64,000 nucleotides of DNA, from the NCBI RefSeq assembly GCF_900107925.1, contig NZ_FNUJ01000014.1:160830-224829 (forward strand). Direction: 5' to 3'. Of the stretch, positions 8,631 to 16,419 are shown piece by piece. The first letter of the stretch is position 1. Every line of letters begins with the position of its first letter. The notes beneath the pieces are model-generated. The model had not been told where the DNA came from. It saw nothing but the letters and a program-made list of their open reading frames with translations, and did not search any database. The stretch comes from Amycolatopsis pretoriensis (GTDB lineage: Bacteria; Actinomycetota; Actinomycetes; Mycobacteriales; Pseudonocardiaceae). The translations under genes were made by a program, and so were the position numbers.

Positions 8631-9202
8631 ACCCGTTTCCTCCTTCCCAGCGAGCCGGCTCGCACCGGCAGCCCGATCGAGGGGTCGTCGCGCGACAACC
8701 CCTTGTCCCCACGCGCTTGTGCCCGCGGGGCGCCTGGTGGACGGCAGTGCGAGACAAGCCCGGTTGAAGGATCCCTGACAAAAAGAACGGATTCCGATGA
8801 TCGGTGAAGCCGGTCGAGCAGAAGAGATGTCCACCTCGCAGCCGTTATCGGAATGTTATCACCCCGACCGAGGCGTGTCGCTCAATTCCCTCGTTCGGCG
8901 GCATCGCCCCAACGAGAGACCTCGGCCGGCACTGTCGCGTCTTTGTCCTGGACCGGTCACCGGCAGCGTCCACGCTCGCGTCGACGAACTCCTGGCCCCC
9001 ACCGAGAACGCCTGGACGCGATGGGGACGCTGGTCGCCGCCGGAGCCACGACAGCTTTCGAGATCGCGCTGCGCGTGAGGTGGACGTGTTGGAAACGGGA
9101 GCCCACTTGGACGCCTGACAAGGCCTTTTCCGGCTACTGCCCGTACGGGCACAGTTCGCCGTGAGCCTTGTCGTCGAGCACCTGGGCACGCACACTCTTG
9201 CC
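8631..9202. other. Gene-poor interval
   Basis: About 570 bp ahead of the OmpA-like gene. Short frames exist on both strands, but none has a convincing start, ribosome-binding site or recognisable motif. The composition looks less GC-biased than neighbouring genes. The promoter of the downstream gene should be here, but I cannot place it. Confidence 0.4.
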
Positions 9203-10594
9203 ATGAGGTCGTCGCTCACGACGCCGCGGGCGGAGCAGGGCAGGCGTCCCGTTCCGCCGGTGCGGCGGGACGGCCTGCCGGGGCTGCTCGCGCTGCAACG
9301 CGCGGCGGGCAACCGTGCGGTGGCCGCCCTCCTGGCCCCCGCGGTCGCGGTGCAGCGGTGTGGGTCCGAGCGGCACGAGGGGTGTCCCTGTGCGGAAACG
9401 GCCGAGCCGGAGAGCGTCCAGCGGAGCCGGACGGACGCTCCGGTCCAGCGGAAGGTCGACGAGAAGGCGTTCGAGGCGACCGGCGGCCGGATCGAAGAGG
9501 TCGGGGACACCACCGGCGGCGGCTTCGGTGAGGGCTCGACCGAGTCGAACGAGTTCCTGCTGTGGAACTACCGGGTCGGCCGGCCGGAACCGCGGGCGCA
9601 GCACACGACGTACCTCACGGACAAGGTCCTGGGCCCGGGCCGGTGGCCGGACATGCTGCGGGCCGACAAGGCGCTCCGGGTCGCGGTCGTCGGCGGCGCC
9701 AGTTCCACCGGCGGTGCCGCGGTCGCGACACCCCTGTCCGGCGCACGGGCGGACCGGGTCCGGGCGTCGCTGGTGTCGGGTGGCATCGCGGCGGGCCGGG
9801 TGGTGACGAGCGGGGTCGGGAGCCGGCACCCGTTCGCCGACGAGACCAGCTCGGAGAACATGGCGCGGAACCGGCGCGTGGAGGTCTTCCTCTTCCGCCC
9901 GGCCAAGCGGGTCGCGGCACTGGCGGGGGTGTCGGTGACGGCGTCGAACCTGTCGGCGGCGGTGCCCGTCGGCTTCAGCCGCGACACCTCGAACCCCAAC
10001 CTGCTCGTGCTCCGCTGGCGCCCGTTCGTCTTCACCGCGGACGTGGTGGCGACCGGCCCGCCGGACCTGGCGGTCGGCATCCTCCAGTTCCTGCGCGCCG
10101 ACAGCCGGATCGGCGGCTACCGGTCGGGGGCCGGGTCGTTCCTGCTCGACTTCGGCCGCTGCATGCAGCCCGACCTGCCGTGCAAGGACGTCGCCGAGTC
10201 GCGGGGACGCTTCAGCGGCCCCGGTCAGGTGAACGGCCCCGGCGCGGGCACGGTGCGCATGGCCGACTCGCCGGGTTTCGTGATGCCGATCAAGGTGGCC
10301 GATCCCCGGCGGGGGACGCTGGTCTCGTCGCACTGGGAGATGGAGTTCGTCGCCGTCATCGGGGCGTACTCGGGCGACCGGTTCCTCCCGGTGAAGTCGG
10401 TGGTCTGGTCCCTCGCGGACGACCACGCCGTCGACGCGACCGGAGCGCTGAACCCCACGAGCACGGCCGCCTCGGCACAGGCGCCACAGGACGGCGCGCC
10501 CGCCGACCTCGACGTCGAGCAGGCGATGTCGGGACGGACCTGCCGCTTCACGGCCCGGCGCATGAACGACTTCTGCCGGCCGGAACTCGCCTAG
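9203..10594 (+). CDS. OmpA-like peptidoglycan-binding protein with eCIS-associated-type N-terminus
   Basis: A 463-residue protein from ATG 9203; an in-frame GTG 42 bp upstream is an alternative, and neither has a clear Shine-Dalgarno. The N-terminus (LLALQRAAGNRAVAALLA, then VQR repeats and a Cys-rich CGSERHEGCPC) is the pattern seen in proteins encoded with extracellular contractile injection systems. The middle (about 150-235) looks like an OmpA C-terminal domain (LSGARADRVRASLV, ENMARNRRVEVFLF), which binds peptidoglycan. The C-terminal 220 residues are unrecognised. No other injection-system gene lies in the window, so any such role rests on the N-terminus alone. Confidence 0.6.
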   Translation: MRSSLTTPRAEQGRRPVPPVRRDGLPGLLALQRAAGNRAVAALLAPAVAVQRCGSERHEGCPCAETAEPESVQRSRTDAPVQRKVDEKAFEATGGRIEEVGDTTGGGFGEGSTESNEFLLWNYRVGRPEPRAQHTTYLTDKVLGPGRWPDMLRADKALRVAVVGGASSTGGAAVATPLSGARADRVRASLVSGGIAAGRVVTSGVGSRHPFADETSSENMARNRRVEVFLFRPAKRVAALAGVSVTASNLSAAVPVGFSRDTSNPNLLVLRWRPFVFTADVVATGPPDLAVGILQFLRADSRIGGYRSGAGSFLLDFGRCMQPDLPCKDVAESRGRFSGPGQVNGPGAGTVRMADSPGFVMPIKVADPRRGTLVSSHWEMEFVAVIGAYSGDRFLPVKSVVWSLADDHAVDATGALNPTSTAASAQAPQDGAPADLDVEQAMSGRTCRFTARRMNDFCRPELA

Positions 10595-10611
10595 CCACCA
10601 GATCGGCGGAA

Positions 10612-10965
10612 TCAGGTGCTCGACACGTCCGCATCGGGTCCGACCAACGTGAACACCGCGTCGACACCCACGAGCTCCAGCGCCCGGCGGACCTGGTGCG
10701 GAGCGCGAAGGCGGAAGTCGATCTCCTGCTCCGCACAGCGTTCCCGCACCGCCAGGAGGTGGGCGATCCCCGCCGAGCTGAAGAACCCCACGTCGTCGAG
10801 ATCGACCACCAGCGACCGAGGTCCACGCCGCAGCGCCGCGGCCACCGCGTGCTGGAGCAGCTCCACGGTCACGCTGTCGACCTCTCCGTGCACGACGACG
10901 TGGAGAACACCTTCGCGTGCACGAGTGCTGATCCGGAGCAATCCACGATCAAGTGAGACCCGCAT
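10612..10965 (-). CDS. STAS-domain anti-sigma factor antagonist-like protein
   Basis: A 117-residue single STAS domain: VVVHGEVDSVTVELL, VVDLDDVGFFSSAGIAHLL (the Ser of the SSAG turn is the usual phosphorylation site), and the C-terminal VFTLVG. ATG 10965 with AGGAGGG upstream. It should act in partner switching with an anti-sigma factor/serine kinase, but no such kinase or sigma factor is nearby, so it is an orphan. Confidence 0.8.
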   Translation of the reverse strand: MRVSLDRGLLRISTRAREGVLHVVVHGEVDSVTVELLQHAVAAALRRGPRSLVVDLDDVGFFSSAGIAHLLAVRERCAEQEIDFRLRAPHQVRRALELVGVDAVFTLVGPDADVSST

Positions 10966-11160
10966 GTCGCCCTCCTGGGCCGAACGTACCGTCCACAAGG
11001 GCCGGACGTCCCCGCTCGGGCCGGTGGAACGCCTGGTCGAGGTAGTTCCCGGCGGGAAAGCTCGACCACCGTAGCGAAGAAGCTGTCGCGCTGCCGGACG
11101 ATCTCGACGATTCACCCGCTCACGGTGTGCGCGCGTAGCGCGCCGTCGTCCGCGTTCTGA

Positions 11161-11286
11161 TCGAAGAACGCGACCGGGTTCGCGGCGGTGCTGGACTGCT
11201 ACCCGGATCGTGCCGCCGCGCTGGGCGCGGGCAGCCGGAGGTCCTTCCTCAGCCAGGTGAAGGCCAACTGGACCATCGACCGCTGA
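11161..11286 (+). pseudogene. Unidentified 3' gene fragment
   Basis: An open stretch of 41 codons without a good start runs between an in-frame TGA at 11158 and a TGA at 11284. Its product ends with a plausible protein tail (LDCYPDRAAALG, SQVKANWTIDR). It may be a gene remnant; I do not recognise the family. The interval 10966-11304 otherwise contains nothing I can support. Confidence 0.2.
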
Positions 11287-11304
11287 CCCACGGATCCGGG
11301 GGCG

Positions 11305-12234
11305 CTAGGGGAACACCGGGAGTTGCGCGACGACCTCCGTGGTGGCCCGGGCGAAGTTGAACGTGATGAAGTGCAGGCCCGGCACCCCTTCGGCCAGCAG
11401 CCGCCGCGCCAGCAGGGTCGCCTGCTCGATGCCCAGCGCCCGCACGGCCGCCGGGTCGTCGGCGACCGCGGCGAACCGCTCCGCCAGGCGCGGCGGGAAC
11501 GGTGCCCCGGACAGCTGCTCGGAACGGGCGATGGTCTTCATCGTCGTCACCGGCATCACCGCGGGGATGATCGGCGTCTCGCAGCCCGCCGCCGTGACGC
11601 GGTCGCGCAGCCGGAGGTAGTCGTCGGCGTCGAAGACCATCTGCGTGATCGCGTAGTCCGCGCCCGCCCGGCACTTCGCCACGAAGTGCGCGGTGTCCTC
11701 CGCCACCGAGCCCGAACGCGGGTGCCCGAACGGAAACGCGGCCACCCCCACGCAGAAGTCGCCGTGCTCGCGCAGCAACGTCACCAGCTCGCTCGCGTAT
11801 TCGAGACCCTCCGGGTGGCGGACCCACTCCCCCGTGACGTCGCCGGGCGGATCGCCGCGCAGCGCCAGCACGTCGACGACCCCGGCGTCGGCCAGCGCGC
11901 CGACGAACGACCGCAGCTCGCGGACCGAGTGGTCGACCGCGGTGAGGTGGACGACCGGCAGCATCGTCGTTTCCCGGGCGATCCGCGCCGCGACCGCGAT
12001 GGTGTTGTCCCGCGTCGAGCCGCCGGCGCCGTAGGTGACGGACACGAACCCCGGGTGCAGGGACTCCAGCTTGCGGACGTTCTGCCAGATCCGGCCCGCG
12101 TCGTCGGCCGGGCGCGGCGGCATGAACTCCAGCGACAGCACCGGTGTGCCGGCGGCCAGGCGATCCCGGACGGTGCGCGGCGCGGGTGCCGCGGCGGGCG
12201 AGGTGCCTGCCCGCCGCGGCGAAACGCTCGTCAC
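11305..12234 (-). CDS. metF: Methylenetetrahydrofolate reductase
   Basis: A 309-residue cytosolic flavoprotein that reduces 5,10-methylene-THF to 5-methyl-THF, the methyl donor for methionine synthesis. Diagnostic segments: LSLEFMPPR (catalytic Glu region), VTYGAGGSTRD, LALRGDPP, GVAAFPFGHP, CRAGADYAITQMVFD and GLHFITFNF at the C-terminus. Its GTG start (12234) overlaps the metE stop by 4 bp (GTGA), so it is translationally coupled to and co-transcribed with metE and should share riboswitch control. Confidence 0.93.
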   Translation of the reverse strand: MTSVSPRRAGTSPAAAPAPRTVRDRLAAGTPVLSLEFMPPRPADDAGRIWQNVRKLESLHPGFVSVTYGAGGSTRDNTIAVAARIARETTMLPVVHLTAVDHSVRELRSFVGALADAGVVDVLALRGDPPGDVTGEWVRHPEGLEYASELVTLLREHGDFCVGVAAFPFGHPRSGSVAEDTAHFVAKCRAGADYAITQMVFDADDYLRLRDRVTAAGCETPIIPAVMPVTTMKTIARSEQLSGAPFPPRLAERFAAVADDPAAVRALGIEQATLLARRLLAEGVPGLHFITFNFARATTEVVAQLPVFP

Positions 12235-14519
12235 GCCCGTGCCCTCAGCGTCGCCTCGACCAGGTTGGCCAAGGTCGCCCGGACCTCCGGGTAGCCGCGG
12301 GTCTTGAGCCCGCAGTCCGGGTTGACCCACAGCCGCTCCGCCGGGAACGCGGCGGCCGCGGTGCGCAGGTGCCCGGCGATCTCCTCGACCGACGGCACGC
12401 GCGGCGAGTGGATGTCCCAGACGCCCGGCCCGGCCTCGTTCGGGTACCCGGCCCGGGCCAGGTCGGCGACGATCGCCATGTTCGACCGGGCCGCCTCCAG
12501 GCTGATCACGTCGGCGTCCATGTCGACGATCGCCTGCAGGACGTCCCCGAACTCGGCGTAGCACATGTGCGTGTGGATCTGGGTGTCGTCGCGGACGCCG
12601 GCCGTCGACAGCCGGAACGACGCCACGGCCCAGTCCAGGTACGCCGCGCGGTCGGCGGTGCGCAGCGGCAACGTCTCGCGCAGCGCGGGCTCGTCGACCT
12701 GGATCACCGGGATGCCCGCGGCTTCGAGGTCGACGACCTCGTCGCGCAGGGCGAGCGCGACCTGGCGGGCGGTGTCGCCCTCGGGCTGGTCGTCGCGGAC
12801 GAACGACCACGCGAGCATGGTGACCGGCCCGGTCAGCATGCCCTTCACCGGCTTGCCGGTCAGGCTCTGCGCGTAGGTGGCCCACTCGACGGTCATCGGC
12901 TCGGGCCGCGCGACGTCGCCGGCAATCAGCGGCGGCCGCACATAACGCGTGCCGTAGGACTGGACCCAGCCGTGCTCGGTGGCCAGGAACCCGGTGAGCC
13001 GCTCACCGAAGTACTGGACCATGTCGTTGCGCTCCGGCTCGCCGTGCACCAGCACGTCCAGCCCGATCCGCTCCTGCTCGGCGATGACCGCGCGGACCTC
13101 GGCGCGCATCGCCTCGGTGTAGGCGGACTGGTCGAGGTTTCCCGCCCGCAGCGCCGCGCGGGCCTTGCGCAGCTCGGCGGTCTGCGGGAACGACCCGATC
13201 GTCGTGGTCGGCAGTTCCGGCAGGTGCAGGCGTGCCTGCTGGGCCTGCCGGCGCTTGCCGTACGGGCTGACGCGCCGCAGGTCGGCGTCGGTGACCGCGG
13301 CGACGCGCTCCCGGACAGCGGGCACCTTCACGATCGGCGACGCCGCACGCGACGCCAGGCGCTCGGCGTTGACCCGCAGGGTGTCTTCGATCGCGGAGCG
13401 GTCCTCGGTCAGGCCGCGGCGCAGCGTGACGATCTCGGCGAGCTTCTGCCGGGCGAACGACAGCCAGCCGGCGATCTCCGGGTCGAGGCCGGTCTCGAGG
13501 GTGACGTCGTACGGCACGTGCAGCAGCGAGCAGGACGCCGCGACGTCCACCGAGTCGGCAAGCCCGAGCAGCGTGCCGAGGGTGCTCAGCGCGGCGGTGA
13601 GGTCGGCGGCCCAGATGTTGCGGCCGTTGACGACGCCCGCGACCAGGCGCTTGTCCAGGATCCCGCCGACGCGCGCGAGGTCGCCGAGGTTGGCGGCGGC
13701 GTTGTTCGTGAAATCGAGCGCCAGGCCTTCGACCGGGGACTTCGCCAGCACGGGCAGGGCGTCGCCGAGGCGGTCGAAGTAGGACGCGACCAGGATCTTC
13801 GGCCGCGCGGTCGCCGCGGCCAGCGTCGCGTAGGTGCCGGCCACCTCGGCCAGGACGTCGGCCGGCTGGTCGGTGACGAGCGCGGGCTCGTCGAGCTGGA
13901 CCCAGTCGGCGCCGGCTTCGTGCAGCTGCCACAGCAGGTCCACGTACAGCGGGACGATCCGGTCGAGCAGGTCCAGCGGCCGGAACCCGGCGGTCGCGGT
14001 CGGGTCCTTGGCCAGCAGCAGGAAGGTCACCGGGCCGACGAGCACCGGCCGGGTGGTCACGCCCTGCTCGCGGGCCTCGGCGAACTCCTCCAGGGGCTTG
14101 CTCGCGTCCAGGCTGAAGCGGGTGTCCGGGCCGAGCTCGGGCACGAGGTAGTGGTAGTTGGTGTCGAACCACTTCGTCATCTCCAGCGGCGGCGCGTCCG
14201 CGGTGCCGCGGGCCATGGCGAAGTAGCGGTCCAGCTTGGTCGCGGCCCCGCGGTGCCGCTCGGGAACCGCCCCCAGCAGGACGGCGGTGTCCAAAACGTG
14301 GTCGTAGAGGGAAAAGTGGTTGCTCGGGATGTCGTCGACGCCGGCGTCGCGCAGCTCCGCCAGGTTCCGCAGCCGCAGCTCACGGGCCGCGGCGAGCAGC
14401 GCGTCGGCGTCGATCCGGCCCTTCCAATAGGCCTCGATGGCCTTCTTGAGCTCCCGGTCGGCGCCTTGGCGGGGATAGCCGTACACGGTGGCACGGCTGG
14501 TCGGGGTGGTACTGGTCAC
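12231..14519 (-). CDS. metE: Cobalamin-independent methionine synthase
   Basis: A 762-residue enzyme transferring a methyl group from 5-methyl-THF polyglutamate to homocysteine. Full-length double-barrel architecture: N-terminal half beginning VYGYPRQGADRELKKAIEAYWKG, then LPTTTIGSFPQT opening the catalytic C-terminal half, with HGEPERNDMVQYFGE, PITMLAWSFVRDDQP-like segment, IQVDEPALRE, HTHMCYAEF (zinc His/Cys) and VNPDCGLKTRGYPE. GTG 14519 preceded by AAGGAG. It heads an operon with metF. A cobalamin riboswitch in its leader indicates repression when B12 is available, when a B12-dependent MetH presumably takes over. Confidence 0.95.
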   Translation of the reverse strand: MTSTTPTSRATVYGYPRQGADRELKKAIEAYWKGRIDADALLAAARELRLRNLAELRDAGVDDIPSNHFSLYDHVLDTAVLLGAVPERHRGAATKLDRYFAMARGTADAPPLEMTKWFDTNYHYLVPELGPDTRFSLDASKPLEEFAEAREQGVTTRPVLVGPVTFLLLAKDPTATAGFRPLDLLDRIVPLYVDLLWQLHEAGADWVQLDEPALVTDQPADVLAEVAGTYATLAAATARPKILVASYFDRLGDALPVLAKSPVEGLALDFTNNAAANLGDLARVGGILDKRLVAGVVNGRNIWAADLTAALSTLGTLLGLADSVDVAASCSLLHVPYDVTLETGLDPEIAGWLSFARQKLAEIVTLRRGLTEDRSAIEDTLRVNAERLASRAASPIVKVPAVRERVAAVTDADLRRVSPYGKRRQAQQARLHLPELPTTTIGSFPQTAELRKARAALRAGNLDQSAYTEAMRAEVRAVIAEQERIGLDVLVHGEPERNDMVQYFGERLTGFLATEHGWVQSYGTRYVRPPLIAGDVARPEPMTVEWATYAQSLTGKPVKGMLTGPVTMLAWSFVRDDQPEGDTARQVALALRDEVVDLEAAGIPVIQVDEPALRETLPLRTADRAAYLDWAVASFRLSTAGVRDDTQIHTHMCYAEFGDVLQAIVDMDADVISLEAARSNMAIVADLARAGYPNEAGPGVWDIHSPRVPSVEEIAGHLRTAAAAFPAERLWVNPDCGLKTRGYPEVRATLANLVEATLRARA

Positions 14520-14644
14520 GGGGGCTCTCCTTCGCGAGTCCGCGTGGACCTGCGGGAGCGCACGGCGAACCGCGACCGCTGACGGTCGTGATCCGGCGTG
14601 ACCCGCCCGCGAGGTCGCAGCCGGCACCCCACGGTCGTGGGGTG

Positions 14645-14845
14645 CGCAGCCGGCAGGTCTTCGGACTCGCGGGCGTTCCGGCGCGTGCGCCGGGTTCCTA
14701 CTGGCCGTCGCTTCCCAAGCCGGGTGGCTCAGTGCTTGTCCCTCGAAGGGACTGACGGCGGTCGTTCCCACTCACCGCTGCGGGGCAGTCCCGGATTTCC
14801 ACCGGGTTCCCTCTTGCCTCGGTCACCGCCACGTGCGCGCGGAGA
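14645..14845 (-). promoter_or_regulatory. Cobalamin (B12) riboswitch controlling metE-metF
   Basis: On the minus strand the leader carries the conserved aptamer elements in order: GGGAAcCCGGTG, AATCCGGGACTGCCCCGCAGCGGTGAG (about 14772-14810), and near the 3' end GCGAGTCCGAAGACCTGCCGGC (14649-14670). These are hallmark core sequences of the class. Ends are approximate. About 125 nt separate it from the metE start, room for an expression platform that I cannot define. Confidence 0.9.
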
Positions 14846-14965
14846 CCGAACCAGCTGCCCCGCCACCATAGCGACCTCCGCGCGGATTCCCCTAGCGCCG
14901 GGTTCCACGCCGTGGACACCGGCGGGCTTGCGTTCGAGCGCGCTCGAAGCCATAGCTTCGCCGGC

Positions 14966-15826
14966 ATGACGACACAGACCTGGATCATCACCGGCGCGTC
15001 CCGCGGCTTCGGGCGCGCACTGGCGGAATCGGCACTCGCGGCGGGCGACAACGTCGTCGCCGCGGTGCGCCGTCCCGAAAGCCTGTTCGACCTGGAGGCC
15101 GAGTACCCGGACCGCTGCCTGGTCGTGAAGTTCGACGTCCGCGACACCACCGCGGCCGCGGGCCTGGTGAGCGACACCGTCGACCACTTCGGCCGGCTCG
15201 ACGTCCTGGTCAACAACGCGGGCCGCGCCGTGGTCGGCGCCGTCGAAGAGGTCGGCGACGCGCAGCTGCGCGAGCTGATGGACCTGCACCTGTTCGGCCC
15301 GGCCGCCCTCGTCCGCGCGGCGCTGCCCGGGATGCGCGAACGCGGCTCCGGGACGATCGTGCAGATGAGCAGCCAGGGCGGCCGGCAGTCCTTCCCGGGG
15401 GTCGCCGCGTATTCGGCGTCGAAGTTCGCTCTCGAAGGCTGGTCCGAGTCCCTCGCCGGCGAGGTCGCGCGGTTCGGGATCCGGGTGATGCTCGTGGAAC
15501 CGAGCCGGTTCCGCACCGGGTTCAACGGCGCCGACGTGCTGGAGTTCGCGGAGCCGTCCGAGAGCTACCGCGACGTGCTCTCCGCCGTCCGCGCCGACAT
15601 GGCCGGCGCCGACGGCACCCAGGAAGGCGACCCGGCGCGCGCCGCGGACATCATCGTCTCCCTCGTCCACGGCGACGACGTGCCCCTGCGGCTGCCGCTG
15701 GGCAGCGAGGCCGTCGAGCGGCTCACCCGCGCGTACCGGCGCGACCTCGAAGGCGTCGAGCGGTGGGCCGAGACCGCCCGCAGCGCCGACTTCACCGACG
15801 CCGCGCCGTCGTCGCGGCCGATCTAG
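14966..15826 (+). CDS. Short-chain dehydrogenase/reductase
   Basis: A 286-residue NAD(P)-dependent classical SDR: TGASRGFGRA cofactor loop, DVRD, NNAG, catalytic Ser in MSSQGG and YSASK (Tyr/Lys). ATG 14966 chosen at the natural N-terminus (MTTQTWIITGAS). Substrate unknown. A MerR-type regulator gene begins 10 bp downstream, so the two are probably co-transcribed, as is common for SDRs under MerR control. Confidence 0.88.
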   Translation: MTTQTWIITGASRGFGRALAESALAAGDNVVAAVRRPESLFDLEAEYPDRCLVVKFDVRDTTAAAGLVSDTVDHFGRLDVLVNNAGRAVVGAVEEVGDAQLRELMDLHLFGPAALVRAALPGMRERGSGTIVQMSSQGGRQSFPGVAAYSASKFALEGWSESLAGEVARFGIRVMLVEPSRFRTGFNGADVLEFAEPSESYRDVLSAVRADMAGADGTQEGDPARAADIIVSLVHGDDVPLRLPLGSEAVERLTRAYRRDLEGVERWAETARSADFTDAAPSSRPI

Positions 15827-15836
15827 GCTGGACGGT

Positions 15837-16304
15837 ATGGCCACGGACGAACTGATGACCCGGGCGCTGGCGATGCTCGGCGACGACGAGCCGCCGGTCG
15901 AGGCCATCCACCGGCTCACCGACGCGACCCCGGCGGACGGGCCGATGACCATCGCCGAGGTCGCCGACGTGCTCGACGTCTCGCCGCACACGCTGCGCTA
16001 CTACGAACGGGCCGGGCTGGTCGAAGTCGGCCGGGACAGCAGCGGATACCGCGTGTACGACGCCGAAGCGGTCCGCCGCTTGGTCTTCCTGACCCGGATG
16101 CGGCTGTCGGGGATGCCGATGCGCGACCTGCAGCACTACATCACGCTCGTCGACGCCGGCGAAGACACGGTGCCCGAGCGGCTCGACCTGCTCGTCGAGC
16201 ACCGCGACACGATCCGGCGCCGGATCCGCGAGCTGACGCTGTCCCTCGCGGCGACCGAGTACAAGATCGCCACCTACGGAGGCACGACCGGACCCGAGTC
16301 ATGA
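15837..16304 (+). CDS. MerR-family transcriptional regulator
   Basis: A 155-residue protein with a MerR winged helix (MTIAEVADVLDVSPHTLRYYERAGLV, preceded by a 36-residue extension) and a C-terminal helix for dimerisation. No cysteine cluster for metal sensing, so it more likely belongs to the small-molecule/SDR-linked group. Immediately follows the SDR gene. Confidence 0.88.
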   Translation: MATDELMTRALAMLGDDEPPVEAIHRLTDATPADGPMTIAEVADVLDVSPHTLRYYERAGLVEVGRDSSGYRVYDAEAVRRLVFLTRMRLSGMPMRDLQHYITLVDAGEDTVPERLDLLVEHRDTIRRRIRELTLSLAATEYKIATYGGTTGPES

Positions 16305-16419
16305 GGCGTTGAGGCTTGGCGGTGATCCCGGCGCGCTACCACCGGTTTCATCGGGATTTCATCGCTTCCCCCTAACCTCTCGACGTTCGCGAAAGCCGGA
16401 CTACAGAGGGGACGGCCCC

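Noticed and set aside
8845..9513. 222-residue frame on the minus strand
   Set aside because: Overlaps the OmpA-like gene start antisense; Arg/Ser-rich and without motif.
12144..14582. 812-residue open frame on the plus strand
   Set aside because: It is the GC-rich antisense shadow of metE; low-complexity Arg/Val/Gly composition and no motif.
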